Below are positions 1 to 8,303 of a stretch of 64,000 nucleotides of DNA, one piece after another. The notes under the pieces were generated by a model. That model saw nothing but the letters and a program-made list of their open reading frames with translations. It was not told where the DNA came from and did not search any database. Numbering within the stretch: position 1 is the stretch's first letter; every line of letters starts with the position of its first letter. Where the stretch lies: positions 27,964 to 91,963 of the forward strand of contig NZ_JAPDDT010000021.1 in assembly GCF_025950235.1 (NCBI RefSeq), read 5' to 3'. This DNA comes from Luteolibacter arcticus. Lineage in GTDB: Bacteria > Verrucomicrobiota > Verrucomicrobiia > Verrucomicrobiales > Akkermansiaceae. The translations under genes and the position numbers were made by a program.

Positions 1-606
1 CTCAACCATCGGTGCGTTGCGGATGTCATCCATTGGGACGGGAGTCGGTGCCGGTGCGGCTTCCTCGTTCGGCCCGGCATCGGCGGTCTCAAGCGGCACG
101 CTGCCACTACGGGCGCGGACGAGTTCCTCCGGCTCCAACGCCTCGATCGTCTGCGGCGGGATGCGAAGGATGCGGCTCGGGCGGATTTCGACGTTGTTGT
201 TCGCCTCGCGCAGCAACTGCTCGCTCACCCCCTTGTCGCGGGCGATCGAGGCATACGTTTCGCCAGCCTTCGGCTGATACGGCTCGTCGCTCTTGTCGAT
301 CTTCGGCAGCGGCTCGCCCGCATCGCGCAATGGGGTGGCCGGCTCGATGACCATCGCGTTCTTGGCAACGGTGGCGTCCTTCTCAAACCACTTGCTGTGG
401 GCGAAGATACCGGCGATGGCGACGACGTGGATGATCAGGATGACCACCAGTGCACGGGCGATGCCAAGGTTCGGCACGTCACCTTCTTCCGGCATCGGCG
501 CAGCGACGGCGACGTTCTGCTGCTTGCGGCGGACGTTGGCGAAAAGCTTGCGGAAGGCCGGCTTCTTTGCCGGACGGCGCTTCACGGAAAGATCGGAGAA
601 TTTCAT
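1..606 (-). CDS. LysM-type peptidoglycan-binding membrane protein (partial, C-terminus outside window)
   Basis: The frame stays open from the ATG at 606 to the window edge (202 codons seen), so the C-terminus is missing. It starts MKFSDLSVKRRPAKK, a basic cytoplasmic N-terminus, followed by one membrane segment at about residues 48-65 (ALVVILIIHVVAIAGIFA). A LysM-like stretch lies at about 100-145 (YQPKAGETYASIARDKGVSE, then LRIPPQ), and then a Pro/Ala/Glu-rich linker. LysM modules bind GlcNAc in peptidoglycan, so a periplasmic anchor attached to the inner membrane is inferred. It starts 9 nt after the murD stop and looks like the next gene of the dcw operon; a LysM gene at this point is something I recall from other Verrucomicrobia. 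Confidence 0.8.
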   Translation of the reverse strand, partial: MKFSDLSVKRRPAKKPAFRKLFANVRRKQQNVAVAAPMPEEGDVPNLGIARALVVILIIHVVAIAGIFAHSKWFEKDATVAKNAMVIEPATPLRDAGEPLPKIDKSDEPYQPKAGETYASIARDKGVSEQLLREANNNVEIRPSRILRIPPQTIEALEPEELVRARSGSVPLETADAGPNEEAAPAPTPVPMDDIRNAPMVE

Positions 607-615
607 GGGTGCGAA

Positions 616-1920
616 TCAGCGAAGGTTGAGAACAAGTTCACGAAAGACATCCCCGCGCTGCTCATAGCCGGAGAATTGATCGAATGAGGATGTGCCGGGG
701 GAAAGCAGGATGGTGCCCCCACGCGGGGCGAGCTTGCGGGCGGCTTCCACCGCCTCGGTCAGCGTGGTCACCTGCTCCACCGGGACGGCGGAAGAGAAAA
801 TGGCAGCAAGCGGTGCGGCGATCTGGCCGTAGGTCACGGCAGCCACCGCCTTCTTACCTAACAGCGGCACCACCGGTGCGTAGTCGAGGCCCTTTTCCTT
901 CCCGCCGGCGATGAGGACCACCGGACGCGTTTGCGATCGTAGCGCGCTTTCCAACGCATGCAAGTTGGTAGCCTTGGAATCGTTGAGATATTCGACGCCA
1001 TCGAGCGTGCGCACCAGTTCGCAACGATGCAGCGGTGGAGCATAGCCATCGAGCGCGGTGCGCGCGGCTTCGAGCGAGATGCCGATCGCCTCGCAGGCGG
1101 CGATGGCGGCCATCGCGTTCTCCGCATTGTGCAGGCCGCGCATGCGGGTGCTCACCTCCAGATCGAGCACTTCCACCCCGCGGCGAGAAATACGACGACC
1201 ATCGGAGAACCAGTCGGCCTGCGGATCCTCGGTGGAGAAGGTGACTACCTTTGGCTTGATGCCCGGCAGGTTCTCACCGGTGCGGACGATGGCCGTGTCG
1301 TCCGCGTTTTGATTCATGAAGATGCGGAACTTCGCATCGAAGTAAGCTTGGACCGTCGGATAGCGGTCCATGTGATCAGGCGCGAAATTCAGCCAGATCG
1401 AAACGTCCGGGCGGAAGTCGTGGATCGTTTCGAGCTGGAACGAGCTGAGCTCGAGCGACACAGCATTCGGCATCGGCTCGCGCAGCACGATCTCGCACAG
1501 TGGGTGGCCGTAGTTGCCACAGGGCGCGGCATCGTAGCCGCCGGCCTTGAGGATACGCTCGACCAGCTCGGTGGTGGTCGTCTTGCCATTGGTACCGGTG
1601 ATACCGATGATACGACCTTCGTAGTAGCGGTAGCCGAATTCGGTCTCGCCGATCGTCTCGGCAGCGCCAGCCGAGTAGGCGGCGACGAGCGGGCCGTAGG
1701 TGTCGATGCCCGGGCTGATGACGAGCAGTTCGCACTTCACCGCGCCGCCCTTTTCCACCGAGGCACCGGGATGAACGTGCACGCCGGCAGGCATGCCTTC
1801 GATCGAGAAGGCGGCGTCGTGGACGTGGACTTCCGCACCCTCGCGCAGGGCGAGCGCGGCAGCAGCGCGGCCACTACGGCCGGCACCGAGAACGACGACG
1901 GATTTTCCAGACAGGGTCAT
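616..1920 (-). CDS. murD: UDP-N-acetylmuramoyl-L-alanine--D-glutamate ligase MurD
   Basis: Cytoplasmic Mur ligase that adds D-Glu to UDP-MurNAc-L-Ala using ATP. At 434 aa it has the usual length. The N-terminal Rossmann-like UDP-binding domain (VVVLGAGRSGRAAAALAL, residues about 8-25) is the MurD-type one. The ATP-binding P-loop ITGTNGKTTTTE is at about 107-118, and a C-terminal ligase domain contains YLNDSKATN and LIAGGKEKGLDY, typical of MurD. The ATG shares one base with the mraY stop (TGATG), suggesting translational coupling. The LysM gene follows after 9 nt. Confidence 0.97.
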   Translation of the reverse strand: MTLSGKSVVVLGAGRSGRAAAALALREGAEVHVHDAAFSIEGMPAGVHVHPGASVEKGGAVKCELLVISPGIDTYGPLVAAYSAGAAETIGETEFGYRYYEGRIIGITGTNGKTTTTELVERILKAGGYDAAPCGNYGHPLCEIVLREPMPNAVSLELSSFQLETIHDFRPDVSIWLNFAPDHMDRYPTVQAYFDAKFRIFMNQNADDTAIVRTGENLPGIKPKVVTFSTEDPQADWFSDGRRISRRGVEVLDLEVSTRMRGLHNAENAMAAIAACEAIGISLEAARTALDGYAPPLHRCELVRTLDGVEYLNDSKATNLHALESALRSQTRPVVLIAGGKEKGLDYAPVVPLLGKKAVAAVTYGQIAAPLAAIFSSAVPVEQVTTLTEAVEAARKLAPRGGTILLSPGTSSFDQFSGYEQRGDVFRELVLNLR

Positions 1921-3134
1921 CAGGCGATCTTGAGCAGGGCGAGTCCGAACAGCGCGAGCATGATGGAGATGATCCAGAAGCGGATGATCACCTGGCTCTC
2001 ATGCCAGCCGCGAAGTTCGAAGTGGTGGTGAATGGGCGCCATCGCGAAGATGCGCTTCCTGCGGAGCTTGAAGCTGCCGACCTGCAGCATTACCGACATG
2101 GCCTCCATCACGAAGACACCGCCGATGATGACGAGCAGCAGTTCCTGCTTCACGCAGATGGCCGCGGTCCCGAGCGCACCGCCGATGGCCAGCGAACCGG
2201 TATCACCCATGAAGACCTTCGCCGGGTGGCAATTGAACCATAGAAAACCGAAGCCCGCGCCGGCCAAGGCGAGCAACAGCACCGCGAGTTCCCCGATATA
2301 GCGGTTGTAGGGAACGACGAGGTACTCGGCAGCCATGTAAAAGTGCCCGGCGAGGTAGGCGAGGCTGGCGTAGGCGAGCGCCACCGTGATCGTGCAACCG
2401 GTGGCGAGGCCATCGAGACCGTCGGTCAGATTCACCGCATTCGAGCAGCCGATAATGATCGCGGCGAAGAAAGGAATGACCAGGAAGCCGAGGTCGATGA
2501 TGCCCGTCTTGAAAAGCGGGAAGCAAATCGTCCCGATGCTGATGGATTGGTCGCCGAGGCGGAAGCCGGCCAGGTTCTTCGCGAGTTCGTCCGGCGACGC
2601 ACCATAGCCGCTGATCTCCTTCTTGAAATAGATGAAGCACGCGGCGACGAGGGCCACGACGAGCTGCCAGAAGAGCTTGGTCCGTGCGCTGACGCCATCC
2701 GACTTCTTCTGTTTCACCTTCTTGTAGTCGTCGCAGAAGCCGAGCAGCCCGAGCGCCGCCATCGTGCAGGAGCAGACGGCCACGAAGGGATTGAGCGGCT
2801 GGGCGCAGACGAGGACCGAGATCAATACCGACCCGATGATTAGCACGCCGCCCATCGTGGGCGTCCCGACCTTGCCACCATGCAACTCGGCGAGCTTATG
2901 GACTTCCTCCGCGGTGCGGATCGGCTGGCCGACTTTCAGCGAGATCAACCGGCGGATCACCCGCGGCCCGGCGAAAATGCTAAGCAAGAAAGCCAGCACG
3001 CACCCGAGCGCAGCACGAAAGGTGATGTAGCCGAGCAGATTGAGGAATGAGAAGGTGTGTGCCCACTCCTGGACACCTCTCCCCTTCTCCGCCTCGAACG
3101 CGGCCTTCCACCATTCGTAGATCCAGTAAAGCAT
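1920..3134 (-). CDS. mraY: Phospho-N-acetylmuramoyl-pentapeptide-transferase MraY
   Basis: Integral inner-membrane enzyme that transfers phospho-MurNAc-pentapeptide to undecaprenyl phosphate, making lipid I. Family motifs are all visible: TPTMGGVLII, the acidic DDYKK, NLTDGLDGLATG, VFMGDTGSLAIGG and the HHHFELRGW loop. About ten hydrophobic segments can be counted. At 404 aa it is longer than the common 320-360 aa because of a longer N-terminus (MLYWIYEWWKAAFEAEKG) and an insertion of about 20 residues after DELAKN. It starts 3 nt after the murF stop and overlaps murD by one base. Confidence 0.97.
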   Translation of the reverse strand: MLYWIYEWWKAAFEAEKGRGVQEWAHTFSFLNLLGYITFRAALGCVLAFLLSIFAGPRVIRRLISLKVGQPIRTAEEVHKLAELHGGKVGTPTMGGVLIIGSVLISVLVCAQPLNPFVAVCSCTMAALGLLGFCDDYKKVKQKKSDGVSARTKLFWQLVVALVAACFIYFKKEISGYGASPDELAKNLAGFRLGDQSISIGTICFPLFKTGIIDLGFLVIPFFAAIIIGCSNAVNLTDGLDGLATGCTITVALAYASLAYLAGHFYMAAEYLVVPYNRYIGELAVLLLALAGAGFGFLWFNCHPAKVFMGDTGSLAIGGALGTAAICVKQELLLVIIGGVFVMEAMSVMLQVGSFKLRRKRIFAMAPIHHHFELRGWHESQVIIRFWIISIMLALFGLALLKIA

Positions 3135-3137
3135 GAG

Positions 3138-4505
3138 TTAGTCTTGGGTCGGAAAGGCCTGCTGCATCACCCGCTCCATCGCGGCGCTGCGGCTGGCTTT
3201 GAAAAGGACGACATCGCCGGCAGTCGCATGACGGGCGAGCCACGCAGCGGCTTCGGCTTGATCGGAAAAATGTTCGGCGTTGCCCGCGCCTTCGGCGATG
3301 CCTTCGGAGCCGGGGCCGACGGTCACCACGGTGAGCCCGCGCCCGGCCGCCAGACGACCGACCTTGAGATGGGCCTCCGGACCGTGGCTACCGAGTTCGC
3401 CCATGCGACCGAGCACCGCAATGCGCCTGCCAGTGCCATTGCGCACCGGCGTTTCGGCAAGGGTGTCGATCGCCGCAGCCATCGACTCGGGATTGGCGTT
3501 GTAGGTATCGTCGAAGATCACCACACCACCGCTGGTGAAGCGACGCAGCCGGCCGCTGGTGAGCGTGGTATTGGAAAGCCCCGCGGCAATCTCTTCCGGC
3601 GCGATGCCGAGAAACCATCCGGCACCCGCGGCAAGCAACGCATTCGTGACCATGTGGCGACCGGCGACCGGCAGATCCACTTCGGCGGCAGGCTTGCCAT
3701 CGATCTCCAGCGTGAAGCTCGAGCCGCTTTCCGAAGTGACGAGATTCTCCGCACGGATCACTCCGCGGCCGTTGCCCACCGCGATGACACGCGCCTTGGT
3801 ACGACGTTTGAAGTAGTCGTGGAAATCGCAGCCGGCGGGCACGAACAGCGCACCGTCTTCCGGCAAGCTGCGGGCGAGCGCACCCTTTTCTTCCGCGATC
3901 GAGTCTCGGCTGCCCATATACTCGATGTGGGCGGTGCCGATGTTGGTGATGATCCCCAGGGTCGGCCGCGCGATCTCACACAGCGGCGCAATCTCGCCGG
4001 GATGATTCATCCCCATCTCGAAGACCGCCGCACCGTGGCTTTCCTCCAACGAAAGCACGCTGAGCGGCACGCCGATGTGATTGTTCAGGTTGCCGCGGGT
4101 GGCGCAGACATTGAAAGCGCGGCCCAGTACGGCGGTGGTGAAATCCTTGGTGCTGGTCTTGCCATTCGACCCCGTGATGCCGACCACCGGAAGCTCGCGC
4201 TGGCGGCGATACCAGGCGGCGAAACGCTGGAGTGCTGCGAGGCTGTCCGGCACGCGGATCACGGCCGCGTTCTCCGGGCACTCCCCTCCCCAACGCTCGA
4301 CCACGACGATGGAAGCACCGGCTGCCATCGCCTGGCAGGCGAAGTCGTTTGCATCGAAGCGCTCGCCACGCAGGGCAAAGAAGACCGAACCCGCGGGAAT
4401 CGTGCGGGTGTCCGTGGAAGCGGACGTCGCAAGCACGTCGCCGCGTCCGGCGGCGATCACGCCACCGGCATGCAGGGCCAGGGTGCTTGCGTCAATGGGA
4501 GTCAT
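3138..4505 (-). CDS. murF: UDP-N-acetylmuramoyl-tripeptide--D-alanyl-D-alanine ligase MurF
   Basis: Cytoplasmic Mur ligase adding D-Ala-D-Ala to the UDP-MurNAc tripeptide, the last soluble step before MraY. At 455 aa it has family length. It shows an N-terminal domain with STDTRTIPAGSVFFALRGERFD, the P-loop GITGSNGKTSTKDF at about residues 109-122, the central motif FEMGMNHPGEI, and a C-terminal domain with FDDTYNANPESM. Its ATG overlaps the murE stop by 4 nt (ATGA), the usual sign of translational coupling in this operon. Confidence 0.96.
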   Translation of the reverse strand: MTPIDASTLALHAGGVIAAGRGDVLATSASTDTRTIPAGSVFFALRGERFDANDFACQAMAAGASIVVVERWGGECPENAAVIRVPDSLAALQRFAAWYRRQRELPVVGITGSNGKTSTKDFTTAVLGRAFNVCATRGNLNNHIGVPLSVLSLEESHGAAVFEMGMNHPGEIAPLCEIARPTLGIITNIGTAHIEYMGSRDSIAEEKGALARSLPEDGALFVPAGCDFHDYFKRRTKARVIAVGNGRGVIRAENLVTSESGSSFTLEIDGKPAAEVDLPVAGRHMVTNALLAAGAGWFLGIAPEEIAAGLSNTTLTSGRLRRFTSGGVVIFDDTYNANPESMAAAIDTLAETPVRNGTGRRIAVLGRMGELGSHGPEAHLKVGRLAAGRGLTVVTVGPGSEGIAEGAGNAEHFSDQAEAAAWLARHATAGDVVLFKASRSAAMERVMQQAFPTQD

Positions 4506-6001
4506 CGCTTGCGGGGAGGTGGCTCGGGGCGCTCGGCAAGAGCGCGGCGCGCTTCGCGGCGGTCATCGAAGTCGATCGTGCGGTCGGCGAACTGCTGGTA
4601 GGTCTCGTGGCCCTTGCCGGCGATCAGCACGATATCGCCTTGGCCGGCGGCATGGATGGCAATGCGGATCGCCTCGGCGCGATCCACCACCGTTTTGTAG
4701 CGGGCGCCGCCCATGCCGGCCTCGATCTCCTTGAGGATGGCCTCGGGATCTTCGCTACGAGGGTTATCGGAGGTGATGATGCACGCGTCGCTGTATTCCG
4801 CGGCAGCCTTCGCCATCAGCGGGCGCTTGGTCTTGTCGCGATCTCCGCCGCAGCCGAAGACGGTGATGAGCCTGTTAGGATTCAGCTCCTTGAGCGTGCG
4901 GCAGGCATTCGTCACTGCATCCGGCGTGTGGGCGTAGTCGACGAAGACGCTGACGCCGTCCTTGGTGCCACAATGCTCCATGCGACCGGGCACCTGGGGT
5001 GCCTCGGCGATGGCGGACACGGCGTCGCGCAGGTTGATCTTCATCGCGCTTGCAGCGGCGAGCGCGGAAAGGATGTTGTAAACGTTGAAGCGGCCGATGA
5101 GCGGGGTACGCACGAGATACGACTTCCCTTTCGCCGTCAGCTCGAACTCCATGCCGCGGGCGCTCTGCTTGAAGTTGTTTGCGCGGAAATCGCAGTGAAC
5201 ATTGAAGCCATAGCGGATCAGCGGCATCCGGTCGCCTAACAGCGTCACCAGCTTCTCGCCGTAGCCGTCGTCGAAATTGACCACCGCCACCGGCTTCTTG
5301 CCCAGCGGATTGGCTGCCAGCGTCTCGAACCACGAGAACTTGGTCGCGGCATACGCGTCGAGCGTGCCGTGGTAGTCGAGGTGGTCCTGGGTGAGATTCG
5401 TGAAGATCGCGGCATCGTAGGCAATGCCATCCACTCGCTTCTGGTCGATCCCGTGCGAGGACACTTCCATCGCCGCACCGCGGCAGCCGTGATCGACCAT
5501 GCGGGCAAGCAGGCCATTGAGTTCGACCGGACCCGGCGTGGTGAAGTTCGCCGGCTTCGTCTCCTCGCCGTCATCGACGACCACCGTGCTGATCAAGCCG
5601 GCGCGATGCCAGACACGCTTCATCAGGTGATGCATCAGGAATGCCGTGGTGGTCTTGCCATTGGTGCCAGTGACACCGGCCAGCCGCAGCTTCTTAGAAG
5701 GTTCGCCTGCCAGCACCCGGGCAAACGCCGCCAGCGCGTGGCGCGTGTCGCTGGTCTGGATGTAAGGGATCTCCGCCGGATGATCGGACTCGGGCGCGGT
5801 ATCGGAAATGATCGCCGCGGCCCCCTTCTCGATCGCCGTCGGAATGTAGCTGCGGCCATCGCGGCTTTCACCGCGGACAGCGACGAAGACGACGCCCGGT
5901 TCGACAAGGCGCGAATCAGCAGTCACCGCATGGATGTCGGCGTCGAGGGGGCCGGCGTGCAACGGCCGGTCAAGATGGGCGATGAGATCGCGTAAAATCA
6001 C
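4502..6001 (-). CDS. murE: UDP-N-acetylmuramoyl-L-alanyl-D-glutamate--2,6-diaminopimelate ligase MurE
   Basis: Cytoplasmic Mur ligase that adds the third residue of the stem peptide. At 499 aa it has typical length. It has the P-loop VTGTNGKTTTA (about 110-120), the TTPGP and SSHGIDQKR substrate motifs, VDYAHTPDAV, and DNPR at about 412-415. DNPR is the signature of meso-diaminopimelate-adding MurE, as opposed to lysine-adding enzymes, so the organism's peptidoglycan is predicted to be mDAP type. Overlaps of 4 nt with ftsI upstream and murF downstream place it firmly in the dcw operon. Confidence 0.96.
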   Translation of the reverse strand: MILRDLIAHLDRPLHAGPLDADIHAVTADSRLVEPGVVFVAVRGESRDGRSYIPTAIEKGAAAIISDTAPESDHPAEIPYIQTSDTRHALAAFARVLAGEPSKKLRLAGVTGTNGKTTTAFLMHHLMKRVWHRAGLISTVVVDDGEETKPANFTTPGPVELNGLLARMVDHGCRGAAMEVSSHGIDQKRVDGIAYDAAIFTNLTQDHLDYHGTLDAYAATKFSWFETLAANPLGKKPVAVVNFDDGYGEKLVTLLGDRMPLIRYGFNVHCDFRANNFKQSARGMEFELTAKGKSYLVRTPLIGRFNVYNILSALAAASAMKINLRDAVSAIAEAPQVPGRMEHCGTKDGVSVFVDYAHTPDAVTNACRTLKELNPNRLITVFGCGGDRDKTKRPLMAKAAAEYSDACIITSDNPRSEDPEAILKEIEAGMGGARYKTVVDRAEAIRIAIHAAGQGDIVLIAGKGHETYQQFADRTIDFDDRREARRALAERPEPPPRKR

Positions 6002-7950
6002 GGTTCTTGGGTTCCGGCGAGCTTGTCCTTGTCTTTCTCCTCCACCGGCTGGTCGGGGGTGAGATTCATGTGGGCGGCGAGTCGGGCACCGACCTTGGAG
6101 AAAATCGGTGCGGCAATGGTGCCACCGTAGCGGGAGACCTTGGTGGTGAGCGGATCGTCAATCACCACCACGCAAACAAAGGCGGGATCCTTGGCAGGCA
6201 GCATGCCGGCGAAGGAGACGGTGTAGTGGCCAGGCTGATAGCGGCCGTCCTTGATCCGCAGAGCGGTGCCGGTCTTGCCAGCGGCGCTGTAGCCGGGGAC
6301 CTTGGCCAGCAAGGCGGTGCCCTTGATATCGACGACCTTCTCGAGCGCGCCGCGCATCGCGCGGGCGACCTCGGGCCGGATCACCTCGTTCACCACCTCG
6401 GGCTCGTAGCGCTCGACCACGGTGCCGTCGTTCGCGATGACCGACTTCACGATGTGCGGCTTGCGCAGCTTGCCATCGCTCGCCACGGCACAGTAGGCCG
6501 AGGCCACCTGAAGCGGCGTCACCGCCAGCGAGTAGCCATACGTGGCACGGGAGAAATCGACGGCATTGCCGGAGTTGCGGACCATCCCGCGGCTCTCGCC
6601 ACTGAGCAGGATCCCGCTCTTCTGGCCGAAGCCGAATTTCTCCATGTAGCTGTAGTAGCGGGTGGTGCCGAGCTGCAGGCCCAACTTGTAGGCGCCGATG
6701 TTGCTGGATTTCTGCAGCACGCCCTCGACGCTCAGATAGCCGTAGGGATGGTGATCGGGCACCTTCACCTTGCCCATCTGATAGAGGCCGTTGTGGCAGA
6801 AGATCGAGGTCTGCGGGGTCACCAGTCGCTCATTGAGCGCGGCGGAAGAAGGTACAATCTTGATCGTACTACCCGGCTCGTAGATCGCCTGGAGGGCGAA
6901 ATTCGCCGCTCCCTTGTCGAGGTCCTTGAGCTGGTTGAGATTGAAGTGCGGACGGCTCGCCATCCCGAGGATTTCCCCGGTCTTGGGGTCCATTACGATG
7001 ATGCAGCCGCGCTGGCTTTCCCACTCGGCGAGGCCGGCATCAAGCTCCTCCTCGACGATGGCCTGGATGCCCATGTCGAGCGTCAGTTCGACATTGAGAC
7101 CGGCACGAGGTGGCTTGAGGCTGCTGGAATCACCGGGGATACGGGCACCATTCGGCGCGCGTCGGTGCTCCTGCCAGCCATCGCAACCGGCAAGGTACTC
7201 CTCAAGCGCGGCCTCGATGCCGAACTTGCCGATCTGCCTGAAAATCTTCCCGCCCTTCGCGTCGGCTTCCTCGATCTCACCGGTGTAGCCGATGACGTGG
7301 GTCGCGAGATCCGGGGAGGTATACCAACGCTTGAACGACTCGCGCAGGAAGAAGCCTTCCAGCCAGTGCTTGGCGATGATCTCACGGACGCGCTCGATGT
7401 CGTCCGCCGGGCGATCCTTGATCAGGCAGAACTCCATCGACTTGCGGGCGATGGCCTTCTTGATCTCGGCGCGCATGTCCTCGCGCTTCATGCCGAGCGG
7501 CCGCGCGAGCAAGCTGACCGCCTGGGCGATCCCCTTTTCCACCAAGGTGCCAGCCGGCATGTCCTCGGCTTCCTTCAGGATCACACCGCGCTCGGCGAGG
7601 ATGCGGCTCTTGCGATCCTGCGGCGAAAGCTGCTCCCACCCCGGCTCCACGCTGGCCCGCTCATAGGCCAGCGGATAGGAGATCAACAGCGGATCCGTCA
7701 GGTGCTGCAGGTCCACGAAGACCGAAGCCACCGGCATGCTCTTGGCGAGCACCTCTTCATTGCGGTCCACGATCGTGCCGCGCAGGCCCGCCAGGACCTC
7801 GCGCCGCTCGAACGTCTGCCGCGCCTTGTTCGCGTAGTGCTTGCGATCCCAGACCTGAATCTGGATCAGCCGCACCGAAAGCAAACTGAGCCCGGTCACC
7901 AGGACCGAGCACAGTAAGACACACCTTGTCTGAAAGTGGCGTTTGGACAT
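5998..7950 (-). CDS. ftsI: Class B penicillin-binding protein FtsI (PBP3-like septal transpeptidase)
   Basis: Bitopic inner-membrane D,D-transpeptidase that cross-links septal peptidoglycan. It has a short basic N-terminus followed by one membrane helix (about residues 9-28), a dimerisation domain with LRGTIVDRNEEVLA at about 56-69, and a transpeptidase domain. Active-site motifs are STIK at 361-364 (serine nucleophile and lysine), SSN at 415-417 and KTGT at 559-562. No PASTA repeats are seen at the C-terminus. At 650 aa it is slightly longer than the E. coli protein. The ATG lies in the stop of the ftsL-like gene (TGATG) and its stop overlaps murE by 4 nt. Confidence 0.95.
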   Translation of the reverse strand: MSKRHFQTRCVLLCSVLVTGLSLLSVRLIQIQVWDRKHYANKARQTFERREVLAGLRGTIVDRNEEVLAKSMPVASVFVDLQHLTDPLLISYPLAYERASVEPGWEQLSPQDRKSRILAERGVILKEAEDMPAGTLVEKGIAQAVSLLARPLGMKREDMRAEIKKAIARKSMEFCLIKDRPADDIERVREIIAKHWLEGFFLRESFKRWYTSPDLATHVIGYTGEIEEADAKGGKIFRQIGKFGIEAALEEYLAGCDGWQEHRRAPNGARIPGDSSSLKPPRAGLNVELTLDMGIQAIVEEELDAGLAEWESQRGCIIVMDPKTGEILGMASRPHFNLNQLKDLDKGAANFALQAIYEPGSTIKIVPSSAALNERLVTPQTSIFCHNGLYQMGKVKVPDHHPYGYLSVEGVLQKSSNIGAYKLGLQLGTTRYYSYMEKFGFGQKSGILLSGESRGMVRNSGNAVDFSRATYGYSLAVTPLQVASAYCAVASDGKLRKPHIVKSVIANDGTVVERYEPEVVNEVIRPEVARAMRGALEKVVDIKGTALLAKVPGYSAAGKTGTALRIKDGRYQPGHYTVSFAGMLPAKDPAFVCVVVIDDPLTTKVSRYGGTIAAPIFSKVGARLAAHMNLTPDQPVEEKDKDKLAGTQEP

Positions 7951-8303
7951 CAGTCGTCTCGGACGTCGGCGACCTCAGGGCCGGTCTTGACCGCAGGTTG
8001 GTGCGGCCGGACCTCCTCGATGTCGGCGGGGGTGATGGCTACGAGACTGGAAGCGGACTCCTTGAGCCGCTCCTTCATTTCAAAACGGTCGAGCAACTTG
8101 TCGGTGCGCACTTCGACCATGCGGATCTTCACCTTGGTCTGCTCGATGCGCGTCTGCGCACGGTCGATCTCGCGCTCCACCTGGACCTGCGAGTTTTTCG
8201 CAACCGCGTGCATGATGCCGCCGGCGATGACCACCAGGGCAGCGAGAATCAGCGTGATGAAAACGGAGATGTGAGTGGTAGGCTCGGAACGGAGACGGTT
8301 CAT
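7950..8303 (-). CDS. ftsL: FtsL-like cell division protein
   Basis: Short bitopic protein (117 aa): about 14 residues in the cytoplasm, one membrane helix (VFITLILAALVVIAGGIMHAV, written here in part) and a coiled-coil-like stretch at about 40-85 rich in Glu, Arg and Lys with hydrophobic heptads. This architecture and its position between rsmH and ftsI match FtsL, which bridges FtsQ/FtsB and activates FtsWI at the septum. FtsL sequences diverge strongly, so the name rests mainly on topology and gene order. It overlaps rsmH by 4 nt and ftsI by 1 nt. Confidence 0.8.
   Translation of the reverse strand: MNRLRSEPTTHISVFITLILAALVVIAGGIMHAVAKNSQVQVEREIDRAQTRIEQTKVKIRMVEVRTDKLLDRFEMKERLKESASSLVAITPADIEEVRPHQPAVKTGPEVADVRDD

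Noticed and set aside
6007..7917. 636-codon plus-strand frame opposite ftsI
   Set aside because: ftsI is certain from its SxxK, SxN and KTGT motifs; the opposite frame has no recognisable feature.
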